Positions 36,427 to 45,078 of a stretch of 64,000 bases of DNA are shown here, piece by piece. The DNA is from Xanthomarina maritima. Lineage in GTDB: Bacteria > Bacteroidota > Bacteroidia > Flavobacteriales > Flavobacteriaceae. Location of the stretch: positions 62,001-126,000 of the forward strand of contig NZ_VSFC01000023.1 in assembly GCF_008084905.1 (NCBI RefSeq), given 5' to 3'. The notes beneath the pieces are model-generated. The model was not told where the DNA came from. It made no database searches and was given only the letters and a program-made list of their open reading frames with translations. Within the stretch, counting starts at the first letter, position 1; each line of letters begins with the position of its first letter. Both the position numbers and the translations under genes were made by a program.

Positions 36427-37275
36427 ATGAAAAGGATTCTAAATATTTTATTCTGTTTGCCTTTATCTTTTTTTGCCCAGGAAGATTTACTAAATGAAAT
36501 TGACACTGATACTTTAAATAACAGTTATACTGAAGCTGCGTTTAAGGCACTCAAAATAGTTAATTTTGAATCGACTAAACTTGTAGCAAAAAAAGATTTT
36601 ACATTAGTTGTTGCGCATAGATTTGGTAGTATTAAAAATGGACTCGATACGTTTTTTGGATTAGATGACGCAGTAACAAGATTAAACTTTATTTACGGTA
36701 TTTCTGATGGGTTTAATATTGGAGTATCTAGAAGTTCATATCAAAAAACCTATCAAGGATCAATAAAATATAGATTGTTAAGTCAAAAAGAAAATGGATT
36801 TCCTTTTACTTTAGTAGGGTTCAATGCCATTTTAATAAATACGGCTTTAGATGAAGACAACTTGCCAAAGCTAGAATTTGTAAATAGACTAGGTTATACA
36901 GTACAATTTTTATTATCAAGAAAATTCAATACTAATTTGTCTCTTGAATTGGCACCTACCTTTTTTCATGAAAATTATGTTATGGTAAACGATCAGGATA
37001 ACTCGCAATTTGCCATTGGATTTGGAGGTAGGTATAAGGTGGGAAAACGTTGGTCTATTAATGCAGATTATGGATTGCACCTCAATAGAGCAACAGACTC
37101 CCCATTTCGAAATCCATTATCAATAGGTGTTGATTTAGAGACTGGTGGGCATGTTTTTCAGATGCATTTAACCAATGCACAACCAATGAACACTAATTAC
37201 TTTTTAAGTCAATCTACAGGAGATTGGAGTGAAGGAAATATTTATTTTGGATTTAATTTAAGTAGAACTTTTTAA
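36427..37275 (+). CDS. DUF5777-like beta-barrel protein
   Basis: The 282-residue protein starts with a signal peptide (MKRILNILFCLPLSFFAQ) and continues as repeated amphipathic strands, ending SEGNIYFGFNLSRTF with terminal Phe, consistent with an outer-membrane barrel. Segments such as TLVVAHRFGSIKNGLDTFFGLDDAVTRLNF and GISDGFNIGVSRSSYQKTYQGSIKYRL match, from memory, the DUF5777 family often found beside YceI and cytochrome genes. Function is unknown. It starts 38 bp after the cupredoxin gene and ends 8 bp before the CXXCH lipoprotein gene, so they are probably one operon. Confidence 0.75.
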   Translation: MKRILNILFCLPLSFFAQEDLLNEIDTDTLNNSYTEAAFKALKIVNFESTKLVAKKDFTLVVAHRFGSIKNGLDTFFGLDDAVTRLNFIYGISDGFNIGVSRSSYQKTYQGSIKYRLLSQKENGFPFTLVGFNAILINTALDEDNLPKLEFVNRLGYTVQFLLSRKFNTNLSLELAPTFFHENYVMVNDQDNSQFAIGFGGRYKVGKRWSINADYGLHLNRATDSPFRNPLSIGVDLETGGHVFQMHLTNAQPMNTNYFLSQSTGDWSEGNIYFGFNLSRTF

Positions 37276-37283
37276 GATTCAAC

Positions 37284-37646
37284 ATGAAACATATTCATTA
37301 CATATTAATGTTAGTATTGATAAACTATCATTGTACTTCAGTTAGTGAAGAAGATTTAATAGATAATTCTCCAATTGAGGACGAATTTATAACATACAAT
37401 CAACACGTTAAAACAATTATAGATAATAACTGTATAAGTTGCCATACTATGCCACCAGAGAATGGAGCGCCTATGCCTTTATTAAGTTATGATCATGTTA
37501 CAGATGCCATGCTTAATAGAGATTTATTTGGAAGAATATCTTCAGAAGATTTAGGTTTTTTAATGCCTTTTGGTGGACCAAGATTACCTCAAAACCTTAT
37601 AGATATTATTATGCAATGGGACATGGACGGTTTACTAGAAGAATAA
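37284..37646 (+). CDS. Cytochrome c-like lipoprotein (single CXXCH)
   Basis: The 120-residue protein has a short lipoprotein-like signal (MLVLINYHC) and a heme-attachment site CISCH in TIIDNNCISCHTMPPENGAP, residues about 50-70. The downstream LMPFGGPRLPQNLIDIIMQWDMDG places a Met that could be the distal heme ligand, and such sequences resemble the c-type domain often annotated in Bacteroidota as a heme-binding lipoprotein. It would sit in the periplasm or the outer membrane. It lies between the DUF5777 barrel gene (8 bp gap) and the YceI gene (19 bp gap). Confidence 0.8.
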   Translation: MKHIHYILMLVLINYHCTSVSEEDLIDNSPIEDEFITYNQHVKTIIDNNCISCHTMPPENGAPMPLLSYDHVTDAMLNRDLFGRISSEDLGFLMPFGGPRLPQNLIDIIMQWDMDGLLEE

Positions 37647-37665
37647 TTTTTTAATACTCATTATT

Positions 37666-38217
37666 ATGAAAAAAATATCATTCATTTTTATATTTTTATT
37701 TTCATTCTCAATCTTTTCACAAGAAAGATATTTAACTAAATCAGGTCAATTGGTATTTGAAGCTTCAGTCCCTTCATTTGAGGAAGTGAAAGCTGAAAAT
37801 GAATCTACAACAGCTATTTTAAATACAAATAATGGAGAAATAGCAGCTTTAGTTTTAGTAAAAGGATTTCGTTTTAAAAATGCATTGATGGAAGAACATT
37901 TTAACGAAAACTATGCTGAGTCTGATTTATATCCTAAAGCTACTTTTAAAGGGACCATAAAGAATTTTACTGAAATCAATTTCATGAACTCAAAAACAAA
38001 TAATGCTGTAATTGAAGGCACTATGACTTTTCATGGTCAGTCCAATCAAGTTTTTAGTAATGATGCCCTTATTACTAAAGAAGAAGATACTATTATTTTA
38101 AAAGGAAGCTTTAACGTTCAGGCATCAGATTTCAAAGTTAATATACCTAAAATTGTAAGTAATAAACTTTCAAATGATGTGTTAATTACTTACAATTTAG
38201 AGTTGATTAAGAAATAA
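37666..38217 (+). CDS. YceI family protein
   Basis: This 183-residue secreted protein has a signal peptide (MKKISFIFIFLFSFSIFSQ) and the YceI lipocalin-like fold. Visible elements are RYLTKSGQLVFEASVPSFEEV, ILNTNNGEIAALVLVKGFRFKNALMEEHFNENYAESDLYPKATFKGTI, the GTMTFHGQSNQVF motif and FNVQASDFKVNIPKIVSNKL. Relatives bind isoprenoid lipids or quinones in the periplasm. Following the cupredoxin, barrel and heme lipoprotein genes, it could carry a quinone-like ligand for that module. Its role here is inferred. Confidence 0.88.
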   Translation: MKKISFIFIFLFSFSIFSQERYLTKSGQLVFEASVPSFEEVKAENESTTAILNTNNGEIAALVLVKGFRFKNALMEEHFNENYAESDLYPKATFKGTIKNFTEINFMNSKTNNAVIEGTMTFHGQSNQVFSNDALITKEEDTIILKGSFNVQASDFKVNIPKIVSNKLSNDVLITYNLELIKK

Positions 38218-38262
38218 AATAATTGAACGGCTTCTTATAAAAGACATATATTTTAAATTAGT

Positions 38263-39534
38263 TTATGCAAATAATGGTAAACCACACATCATGGTATTCA
38301 CTTTGTCTGCTATAGCTTCTAGCTTTGCTTCGTCTTGATAATTCATAAGAGCTTGGTCAACCAATGCTACAATTCCTTCCATATCACCTTCTTTTAAGCC
38401 TCTTGTAGTAATGGCAGGCGTTCCAATTCTTATTCCAGATGTAACAAATGGTGATTTATCATCAAAAGGAACCATATTTTTATTGACAGTTATATCTGCT
38501 TTTACTAGAGCTTGTTCTGCATCTTTACCAGTAATATCTTTGTTTCTTAAATCAATAAGCATCATGTGGTTGTCTGTGCCACCAGAAATAATATGGTAGC
38601 CTCTATCTACAAAGGCTTTTGCCATAGCTTGGGCATTTTTCTTTACTTGCAACATATAATGCATAAACTCGTCTGTTAAAGCTTCACCAAAAGCAATAGC
38701 TTTAGCAGCAATAATGTGCTCTAATGGTCCACCTTGATTTCCTGGAAACACTGCAGAATCTAATAGAGAAGACATTTTACGTAAGCTGCCATTTTTAAGG
38801 GTTAATCCAAACGGATTATCGAAATCCTGTCCCATCATAATTATACCACCTCTTGGGCCACGTAATGTTTTATGTGTAGTTGTTGTAACGATATGACAAT
38901 GTGGTAGTGGATCGTTTAAAATGCCTTTAGCAATCAATCCAGCTGGATGAGAAATGTCTGCTAATAATAAAGCTCCAACACTATCTGCAATCTCTCTAAA
39001 ACGTTTGAAGTCCATGTCTCTGGAATAAGCAGAAGCACCAGCAATAATTAATTTAGGTTTTTCTTTATCAGCCATTTCAGCTACATGGTCGTAATCTATA
39101 AGTCCTGTTTCTTTTTTAACACCATAAAAAACTGGGTTGTAAAGTTTTCCAGAAAAATTCACTGGAGATCCATGAGTTAAATGACCTCCATGAGATAAAT
39201 CGAATCCTAGAATGGTATCTCCTGGTTTTAAACAAGCTGCAAATACAGCAGTGTTTGCCTGAGATCCAGAATGAGGTTGTACGTTTACATATTCGGCATT
39301 AAATAAGGTTTTTGCTCTGTCAATAGCTAATTGTTCTACTTCATCAACCACTTCACAGCCACCATAATAACGCTTTCCAGGATAGCCTTCAGCATATTTG
39401 TTGGTTAAAACAGAACCAGCAGCTTCCATTACTTGATTGCTTACAAAGTTCTCTGAAGCTATTAATTCAATACCTTCTATTTGTCTGTGTTTTTCAGCTT
39501 CTATTAATTCGAATATTTGTTCGTCACGTTGCAT
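38263..39534 (-). CDS. glyA: Serine hydroxymethyltransferase
   Basis: GlyA converts serine and tetrahydrofolate to glycine and methylene-tetrahydrofolate and uses PLP. The 423-residue cytoplasmic enzyme has [17 protein letters not shown], the ring-binding [31 protein letters not shown], the PLP lysine in [35 protein letters not shown] and [16 protein letters not shown]. Length and order are canonical. It converges on YceI and diverges from fumarylacetoacetase. A TATTTTTG candidate -7 element lies on the minus strand at 39569-39562, 28 bp upstream of the ATG. Confidence 0.97.
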   Translation of the reverse strand: MQRDEQIFELIEAEKHRQIEGIELIASENFVSNQVMEAAGSVLTNKYAEGYPGKRYYGGCEVVDEVEQLAIDRAKTLFNAEYVNVQPHSGSQANTAVFAACLKPGDTILGFDLSHGGHLTHGSPVNFSGKLYNPVFYGVKKETGLIDYDHVAEMADKEKPKLIIAGASAYSRDMDFKRFREIADSVGALLLADISHPAGLIAKGILNDPLPHCHIVTTTTHKTLRGPRGGIIMMGQDFDNPFGLTLKNGSLRKMSSLLDSAVFPGNQGGPLEHIIAAKAIAFGEALTDEFMHYMLQVKKNAQAMAKAFVDRGYHIISGGTDNHMMLIDLRNKDITGKDAEQALVKADITVNKNMVPFDDKSPFVTSGIRIGTPAITTRGLKEGDMEGIVALVDQALMNYQDEAKLEAIADKVNTMMCGLPLFA

Positions 39535-39561
39535 AAGTTTTCGTTATAGTTAAAATCATGT

Positions 39562-39596
39562 CAAAAATAACAAATAGATTAGTTTAATTCATCAAA
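39562..39596 (-). promoter_or_regulatory. Candidate promoter of glyA
   Basis: On the minus strand TATTTTTG (39569-39562) is preceded by TTTG (39596-39593) with a 23-bp spacer, the upper end of the accepted range. The leader to the ATG would be about 20 bases. A plus-strand TAGGTTTG half-site at 39692-39699 is a candidate for the divergent fumarylacetoacetase gene. Confidence 0.4.
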
Positions 39597-39734
39597 AAAC
39601 ATATATTTACTTCGCTTTTAATAAATTATTTTCTTGTTGAAAGTGAAACCACATTTTCTTCTTATTATTAGTTTAAAAATAAAAAGTTATGTAGGTTTGA
39701 ATAGAAATTAATAATGTAAAATACAGAAACAGTT

Positions 39735-41027
39735 ATGCCAATGTCAGCTAACAATCCAGATAGAAGATCGTGGTTACACGTCGATAAAAACTCAGATTTC
39801 CCAATCCAAAACATTCCTTTTGGTGTGTTCTTAACGCGAGACGATATTATTACAATTGGAACGCGAATAGGTGATACAGCCATCGATTTAGGTGCTTTGC
39901 ATCAATTAGGTTATTTTGATGGTATTCCGTTAACCGATGATATTTTTCTTCAGGATAGTTTAAACGATTTTATTGCTGACGGAAGAAAAACATGGCGAGC
40001 AGTAAGAAATAGAATTGCTCAAATATTTGATGCAGAAAATGGCGTTTTAAAGAATAACTTGAAACATAAAGAAATTGTGCTTTTTAGGTTAGATGAGATT
40101 GAAATGCAATTACCTGTTCAAATTGGCGATTACACAGATTTTTATTCTAGTATCGAGCATGCTACTAATGTTGGAACTATGTTTCGCGATCCAGAAAATG
40201 CCTTAATGCCTAACTGGTTGCATATTCCAGTAGGTTATCATGGGAGAAGTAGTTCCATAATTCCTTCTGGAATCCCAATACATAGACCACAAGGACAAAC
40301 GCTACCAGCTGGAAGTGATACACCTGTTTTCGGACCATCAAAATTAGTAGATTTTGAACTTGAAATGGCGTTTATTACTACAGATGCTAACGATCTTGGT
40401 GAGCCAATTCCTATTGATGAAGCAGAAGAATACATCTTTGGTTTGGTGTTATTTAACGATTGGTCTGCCAGAGATATTCAAAAATGGGAATATGTGCCAT
40501 TAGGACCTTTCTTAGCTAAAAACTTTGCATCGTCTATTTCACCTTGGATAGTAACCTTGGATGCATTAGAACCATATCGTGTAGAAAGTCCGAAACCATT
40601 AAAGCCACAACTTCCATATTTGCAGTATAAAGGCAAGAAAAGTTATGATATTAAACTGGAAGTAGGCATTAAACCTAAAGCTGCAAAGGAGACTATAATT
40701 AGCAAGTCTAATTTTAAATATATGTATTGGAATATGGTACAGCAATTAGCACACCATACTATTAACGGATGTCCTGTAAATTCTGGAGACATGATGGGAT
40801 CTGGAACTATTTCTGGACCAACTCCAGATTCTTATGGTTCCATGTTAGAATTAACCTGGAGAGGAGAGAAGCCTATTAAATTAAAAGATGGTACAGAACG
40901 TAAATTTATAAACGATTACGATACAGTTATTATGCGTGGGCATTGCGAAAAGGATGGTACCAGAATTGGTTTTGGTGAAGTCTCTACACAATTGCTTCCA
41001 ATATTTAATCCGAAAAAAAATAAATAA
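39735..41027 (+). CDS. fahA: Fumarylacetoacetase
   Basis: This enzyme hydrolyses fumarylacetoacetate to fumarate and acetoacetate, the last step of tyrosine degradation. The 430-residue protein has NPFGVF-like lead (QNIPFGVFLTRDD), DFYSSIEHATNVGTMFRDPENAL with metal-binding residues, and PIHRPQGQTLPAGSDTPVFGPSKLVDFELEMAF (metal Glu residues). These are followed by GLVLFNDWSARDIQKWEYVPLGPFLAKNFASSISPWIV, and the length and motif order are normal. ATG at 39735 and at 39741 both open plausible starts. No other tyrosine catabolic gene lies in the window. A terminator hairpin follows directly. Confidence 0.95.
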   Translation: MPMSANNPDRRSWLHVDKNSDFPIQNIPFGVFLTRDDIITIGTRIGDTAIDLGALHQLGYFDGIPLTDDIFLQDSLNDFIADGRKTWRAVRNRIAQIFDAENGVLKNNLKHKEIVLFRLDEIEMQLPVQIGDYTDFYSSIEHATNVGTMFRDPENALMPNWLHIPVGYHGRSSSIIPSGIPIHRPQGQTLPAGSDTPVFGPSKLVDFELEMAFITTDANDLGEPIPIDEAEEYIFGLVLFNDWSARDIQKWEYVPLGPFLAKNFASSISPWIVTLDALEPYRVESPKPLKPQLPYLQYKGKKSYDIKLEVGIKPKAAKETIISKSNFKYMYWNMVQQLAHHTINGCPVNSGDMMGSGTISGPTPDSYGSMLELTWRGEKPIKLKDGTERKFINDYDTVIMRGHCEKDGTRIGFGEVSTQLLPIFNPKKNK

Positions 41028-41032
41028 AGATG

Positions 41033-41058
41033 AAGCGACCAACTGGTCGCTTTTTTTT
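41033..41058 (+). terminator. Rho-independent terminator after fumarylacetoacetase
   Basis: AAGCGACC at 41033-41040 pairs with GGTCGCTT at 41045-41052 around AACT, followed by a run of T to 41058. It starts 5 bases after the fumarylacetoacetase stop codon. Confidence 0.9.
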
Positions 41059-41076
41059 AATCATAAAAGTAACATC

Positions 41077-42297
41077 ATGAGATATTTTATTCTTTTTGCT
41101 TTAACGATTCTTGTTTCTTGTAAATCTGAAAAAGAAGAACAACAACCTAAAACTTTACAAATTGGCAGCTACCAAGCACTTTTAAAAGTAAATGACAGTC
41201 TGGACATACCTTTTATCTTTGAAGTGCTTTCCAGCAACAAACTTCAAATTTTTAATGCTGAAGAAGTGATAGAAGTGGATGAGGTGACTTATAAGAACGA
41301 TTCTGTTTTTATAAAACCTCCAGTATTTGATAGTTATATTGCAGCCAAACTAACTGAAACTGGCTTGGAAGGTAACTATATTAAAGACGATTTAAATAGA
41401 AGCGTTCCTTTTACAGCTATCTATGGCAAAACCAAGCGTTTTGAAACGTCAAATAAAGCAGAAACAAATGTATCTGGTATTTGGGAAACAACTTTTAGTC
41501 CTAATTATGATGAAGATAGATACATTGCCAAAGGTATTTTTAAACAAGACAACAACAAAGTCACTGGAACTTTTAGAACGACAACTGGTGATTACAGATT
41601 TTTAGAAGGCATTTTAGATGGCAACCAATTAAAACTTTCAGCTTTCGATGGTTCTCATGCCTTTCTATTCACAGCAACCGTTACAGATAGCACCATGCAA
41701 GGCATGTTCTACTCAGGAAATCATTTTAAAGAGCCATTTAAAGCGAAACGCAACGAAGCGTTCGAATTGCCAGATGCAAATAATTTAACCTTTCTAAAAG
41801 AAGGTTTCGATAAAGTTTCTTTTTCCTTTCCAGACGAAAATGGCAACATGATTTCTTTAGATGACGTACGTTTTAAAAACAAAGTAGTTTTAGTGCAAAT
41901 CATGGGAACCTGGTGCCCAAACTGTTTAGACGAAAGCAAGTACTTAGCAAACTATTATAAAAACAATAAAAACCAAGACTTTGAAATTATTGGCTTGGCG
42001 TTTGAATACACCAAAACCGAAGACAAAGCTTATGAAAACATTAAAAGACTTAAAAGTAGAATTGATATCGAGTATCCTATATTATTAGCCCAATATGGTA
42101 GTTCTAGTAAAGTGTCTGCTCAAGAAAAACTACCTATGTTAAACCATGTATTGAGTTATCCAACTACCATTTTCATTGATAGAACGGGAATCGTACGTAA
42201 AATTCACACAGGTTTTAATGGTCCAGCTACAGGAGATAAATACACCGAGTTTACAAATGAGTTTGAAAGTTTTGTTAGTGGGTTGATGGAGGAGTAG
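41077..42297 (+). CDS. TlpA-family thiol-disulfide reductase lipoprotein
   Basis: The start was placed at the ATG at 41077, which opens the lipoprotein signal MRYFILFALTILVSC; a much longer reading would begin inside the fumarylacetoacetase gene. The 406-residue protein has an N-terminal beta-rich module (QIGSYQALLKVNDSLDIPFIFEVLS) and a second lipocalin-like region (GIFKQDNNKVTGTFRTTTGDYRF). A C-terminal thioredoxin domain completes it (FPDENGNMISLDDVRFKNKVV; VQIMGTWCPNCLDESKYLA), with its CxxC read as CPNC. It should reduce disulfides in envelope proteins. Separated from the preceding gene by a terminator, so it has its own transcription signal. Confidence 0.9.
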   Translation: MRYFILFALTILVSCKSEKEEQQPKTLQIGSYQALLKVNDSLDIPFIFEVLSSNKLQIFNAEEVIEVDEVTYKNDSVFIKPPVFDSYIAAKLTETGLEGNYIKDDLNRSVPFTAIYGKTKRFETSNKAETNVSGIWETTFSPNYDEDRYIAKGIFKQDNNKVTGTFRTTTGDYRFLEGILDGNQLKLSAFDGSHAFLFTATVTDSTMQGMFYSGNHFKEPFKAKRNEAFELPDANNLTFLKEGFDKVSFSFPDENGNMISLDDVRFKNKVVLVQIMGTWCPNCLDESKYLANYYKNNKNQDFEIIGLAFEYTKTEDKAYENIKRLKSRIDIEYPILLAQYGSSSKVSAQEKLPMLNHVLSYPTTIFIDRTGIVRKIHTGFNGPATGDKYTEFTNEFESFVSGLMEE

Positions 42298-42309
42298 GGT
42301 TTTGGGTTG

Positions 42310-42365
42310 TCGCTTATCGAGATGATATAAAATCGTTTCAATGTTTTATATCTGATGATAAACGA
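42310..42365. repeat. Imperfect inverted repeat
   Basis: GATATAAAA (42324-42332) and TTTTATATC (42344-42352) are perfect 9-base arms around an 11-base spacer. Pairing resumes outside them, after a one-base bulge, with TTATC/GATAA and then CG and T/A matches, so the arms extend to roughly 42310 and 42365. It lies 13 bp behind the TlpA-like gene. No T-run follows, so it is not an ordinary terminator. Confidence 0.55.
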
Positions 42366-42391
42366 AGTTAACATTTTAAAACCAAAAAAGC

Positions 42392-42411
42392 TATACGTAG
42401 CAACACGTATA
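42392..42411. repeat. Perfect short inverted repeat
   Basis: TATACGT at 42392-42398 and ACGTATA at 42405-42411 form a perfect 7-bp palindrome with a 6-base spacer AGCAAC. It resembles an operator half-site pair. Confidence 0.5.
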
Positions 42412-42507
42412 TTTAACAAAGATCATTCTAAATAATTTTGTATTAACATGGCTCATTAAATCTAGGTAAAATGGGGTTGTTTTCTATTGTTTTTTAAGTT
42501 AGCTCCT

Positions 42508-42529
42508 AGATTCCTTCCAGATTCCTCCC
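42508..42529. repeat. Two tandem 11-bp units
   Basis: AGATTCCTTCC at 42508-42518 is followed directly by AGATTCCTCCC at 42519-42529, with one mismatch. Bases 42497-42507 (AGTTAGCTCCT) look like a more degenerate third unit. Confidence 0.6.
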
Positions 42530-42566
42530 AAAAAATACGATTTTTAAAAAAATAACCCATGCTTGT

Positions 42567-42599
42567 TCTCGAACCACTCTCTAACCACTCTCGAACAAA
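42567..42599. repeat. Three tandem 11-bp units
   Basis: TCTCGAACCAC (42567-42577), TCTCTAACCAC (42578-42588) and TCTCGAACAAA (42589-42599) follow one another without spacing. The first two differ by a single base; the third differs from the first at its last positions. The unit is one DNA helical turn long. Confidence 0.7.
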
Positions 42600-42698
42600 A
42601 CCCCTTAAAAACACCATTTTTAGGCGATATGCGTCTATAAGAGTCAAGCGTAACTGTATTAAGGTATTAGTGAGAAATAATAGGCAAATGTGGATAAA

Positions 42699-42758
42699 TT
42701 GGCATCAATTAAGGTCAATTGGCTTCAATAGGTGCTAGTTTGCGCCAATTTGAGCCAA
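42699..42758. repeat. Degenerate 10-bp tandem array of six units
   Basis: Successive ten-base blocks read TTGGCATCAA, TTAAGGTCAA, TTGGCTTCAA, TAGGTGCTAG, TTTGCGCCAA and TTTGAGCCAA. Five of six end in CAA and five begin TT, with the fourth more degenerate. The spacing of ten bases places each unit on the same face of the helix. It lies about 110 bp behind the recG stop codon. Confidence 0.55.
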
Positions 42759-42864
42759 AACATATAAGTAAATTACTACAAAATAGGTAATTTTAATACA
42801 ATGGTTATTTGGTGCCTTTTTTAACTCTTAAAAAGTCAAGTTAGAGGCTGTTTAAGGTGTGGTT

Positions 42865-45003
42865 TTAGCTTATATAATTCCAAATATTCTTATACTTTCC
42901 AAGCTGTTGGTAAGTGTACAGAATGGTTTTGTTTTCTGTGGCTTTTAAAGTAGGATCACTTCCAAGTACCTTTTTGGCATAATATCTGGCAGACTGAAGT
43001 ATGTCCTTGTCTTTGAGTAAATCGGCTATTTTGAGGTTTAATACACCACTTTGTTGGGTGCCCATAATATCTCCTGGACCTCGTAGTCTTAAATCTACTT
43101 CAGCAATCTCAAAGCCATCGTTGGTTCTGCACATGGTTTCTAAACGTGTTTTGCTGTCGTTGCTTAGTTTGTGGCTGGTCATTAAAATACAATAGCTTTG
43201 TTCGGCTCCACGACCCACACGGCCACGTAATTGATGTAATTGTGATAAACCAAAGCGTTCGGCACTTTCAATAATCATAACAGAGGCATTAGGAACATTT
43301 ACACCAACCTCAATAACCGTTGTGGCAACCATGATATTGGTTTCCCCTTTAATAAAGCGTTGCATTTCGTATTCTTTGTCTGCGGGTTTCATTTGTCCAT
43401 GTACTATCGAAATCTGATACTTAGGAGGAGGGAAGTCTCTTACCACACTTTCGTATCCATCCATTAAATCTTTATAGTCCATTTTTTCACTTTCCTGGAT
43501 TAATGGATACACGATATAAATTTGTCTGCCTTTTTCAATTTCATCTCTTATAAACCTGAAAACTTTGAGTCGGTTTTTATCGTATCGATGAACCGTTTTT
43601 ATAGCTTGTCTTCCTGGAGGTAATTCGTCGATGACTGAGATGTCCAAATCCCCATAAACAGACATGGCTAAGGTACGTGGAATTGGAGTTGCAGTCATTA
43701 CTAAAATATGTGGTGGTGTAGGTGAAGTTTTAGATTCATTCTGGTCAGATTGAGAAGGGCCTTTATGCCACAATTTACTTCTTTGTTCGACACCAAAACG
43801 GTGTTGCTCGTCGATAATTGCGAGCCCTAAATTCTTGAATTTAACCTTGTCTTCAAGTAGTGCATGTGTGCCAATTAGGATGTCTAATTCACCATTTTCA
43901 AGCAATTTATGAATTTCTTTTCTTTCTGAAGTATTGCTTGAACCAGTAAGTAGTTCTATACTGATATTTAATTGATTAGCTAGTTCTTCTAATCCGTTAT
44001 AGTGTTGAACTGACAAAATTTCAGTCGGAGCCATCAAACAGGCTTGAAAACCATTGTCAAGTGCCATGAGCATTGACATGAAGGCAACTATGGTCTTTCC
44101 AGAACCCACATCTCCTTGTAAGAGTCGATTCATTTGTGCATTACTGCCCAAATCTTGTCTGATCTCTTTTAAAACACGCTTTTGTGCATGGGTTAATTCA
44201 AAAGGTAAATGCTCATTATAAAATGTGTTGAAGTATTCTCCAACTTGTGTAAAAGGCAAACCTTTTATTTTCGATTTATGGATTAAATTTTTAAGAATTA
44301 ATTGCAATTGAATATAGAATAATTCTTCAAATTTTAATCGAAATTGAGCCCTTGCTAATAGCTCCTGATTTTTCGGAAAATGGATGTTAAAAAAGGCTTC
44401 AGATTTGGATATTAATTTGAGTTCAGAAAGGATATTCCCAGATAAAGATTCTTGAAAACGACCCTTGGTTTCAAGAAACAATTGTTGCATGATTTTATTA
44501 ATCACGCGATTGGTAATGCCTTTATTCGATAATTTTTCAGTAGAAGGATAAATGGGTTGCATGGCTGAACGCAAATTCTGTTCGTGTTCTTCCAAAAGCT
44601 CCATATCAGGATGTGGCAGATTAAAAACACCATTAAACCAATTCACTTTGCCAAATACAACATAGGGTTTGTTGAGTTTTAAGCTCTCGCGAATCCATTT
44701 TTGCCCACGAAACCAAATCAATTCCATAGTTCCAGTATCGTCCTTGAAGGTTGCTACCAAGCGTTTGCCACGTTTTTGAGCGACTTCTTTCAGGCTAATA
44801 ATTTCACCGATTATCTGAACTTCCGAAGAATTGCGCTGTAACTGATTTATCTTATAATATTGGGTTCTGTCTAAATATCTGTTTGGAAATAAATTAATTA
44901 AATCTTGATAGGTGTGAATGTCTAGTTCTGTTCGGAGTAAATCTGCTCGATTTGGACCGACACCTTTTAAATAATCTATGGGAGTTTGTAAATTAATAGA
45001 CAT
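42865..45003 (-). CDS. recG: ATP-dependent DNA helicase RecG
   Basis: RecG remodels stalled replication forks and Holliday junctions. The 712-residue protein has a wedge/OB domain (IDYLKGVGPNRADLL; ELIWFRGQKWIRESL) and superfamily 2 helicase motifs: RLLQGDVGSGKTIVAFM (Walker A), IIDEQHRFGVEQR (DExH), MTATPIPRTLAMS (motif III), VATTVIEVGVNVPNA (motif V) and HQLRGRVGRG (motif VI). Length and motif order are normal and the start ATG at 45003 fits. It diverges from the M1 peptidase gene with only 75 bp between them. Confidence 0.96.
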   Translation of the reverse strand: MSINLQTPIDYLKGVGPNRADLLRTELDIHTYQDLINLFPNRYLDRTQYYKINQLQRNSSEVQIIGEIISLKEVAQKRGKRLVATFKDDTGTMELIWFRGQKWIRESLKLNKPYVVFGKVNWFNGVFNLPHPDMELLEEHEQNLRSAMQPIYPSTEKLSNKGITNRVINKIMQQLFLETKGRFQESLSGNILSELKLISKSEAFFNIHFPKNQELLARAQFRLKFEELFYIQLQLILKNLIHKSKIKGLPFTQVGEYFNTFYNEHLPFELTHAQKRVLKEIRQDLGSNAQMNRLLQGDVGSGKTIVAFMSMLMALDNGFQACLMAPTEILSVQHYNGLEELANQLNISIELLTGSSNTSERKEIHKLLENGELDILIGTHALLEDKVKFKNLGLAIIDEQHRFGVEQRSKLWHKGPSQSDQNESKTSPTPPHILVMTATPIPRTLAMSVYGDLDISVIDELPPGRQAIKTVHRYDKNRLKVFRFIRDEIEKGRQIYIVYPLIQESEKMDYKDLMDGYESVVRDFPPPKYQISIVHGQMKPADKEYEMQRFIKGETNIMVATTVIEVGVNVPNASVMIIESAERFGLSQLHQLRGRVGRGAEQSYCILMTSHKLSNDSKTRLETMCRTNDGFEIAEVDLRLRGPGDIMGTQQSGVLNLKIADLLKDKDILQSARYYAKKVLGSDPTLKATENKTILYTYQQLGKYKNIWNYIS

Positions 45004-45078
45004 AACACGAATATAAACCTTAATCTTGAAACTTAAAACTTCAAAATTTATGTATTTTAGTCAGGTAGTTGATAAGTT

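Larger units (their letters stand above)
42298..42864. other. 567-bp gene-free stretch dense in short repeats
   Basis: No credible gene lies between the TlpA-like gene and recG; the ORFs of about 60 codons here match no family. The stretch contains two inverted repeats, two 11-bp tandem arrays and one ten-base degenerate array, annotated separately. The base composition is similar to the surroundings and no mobile-element signature is seen. Confidence 0.6.

Noticed and set aside
40936-41076. Longer reading of the TlpA-like gene starting inside fumarylacetoacetase
   Set aside because: It overlaps the end of the previous gene and its terminator, while the ATG at 41077 opens a lipoprotein signal.
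42462-42647. Minus-strand ORF of 61 codons in the 567-bp gap
   Set aside because: It spans both 11-bp tandem arrays, which are not multiples of three, and resembles no family. Codon use looks random.
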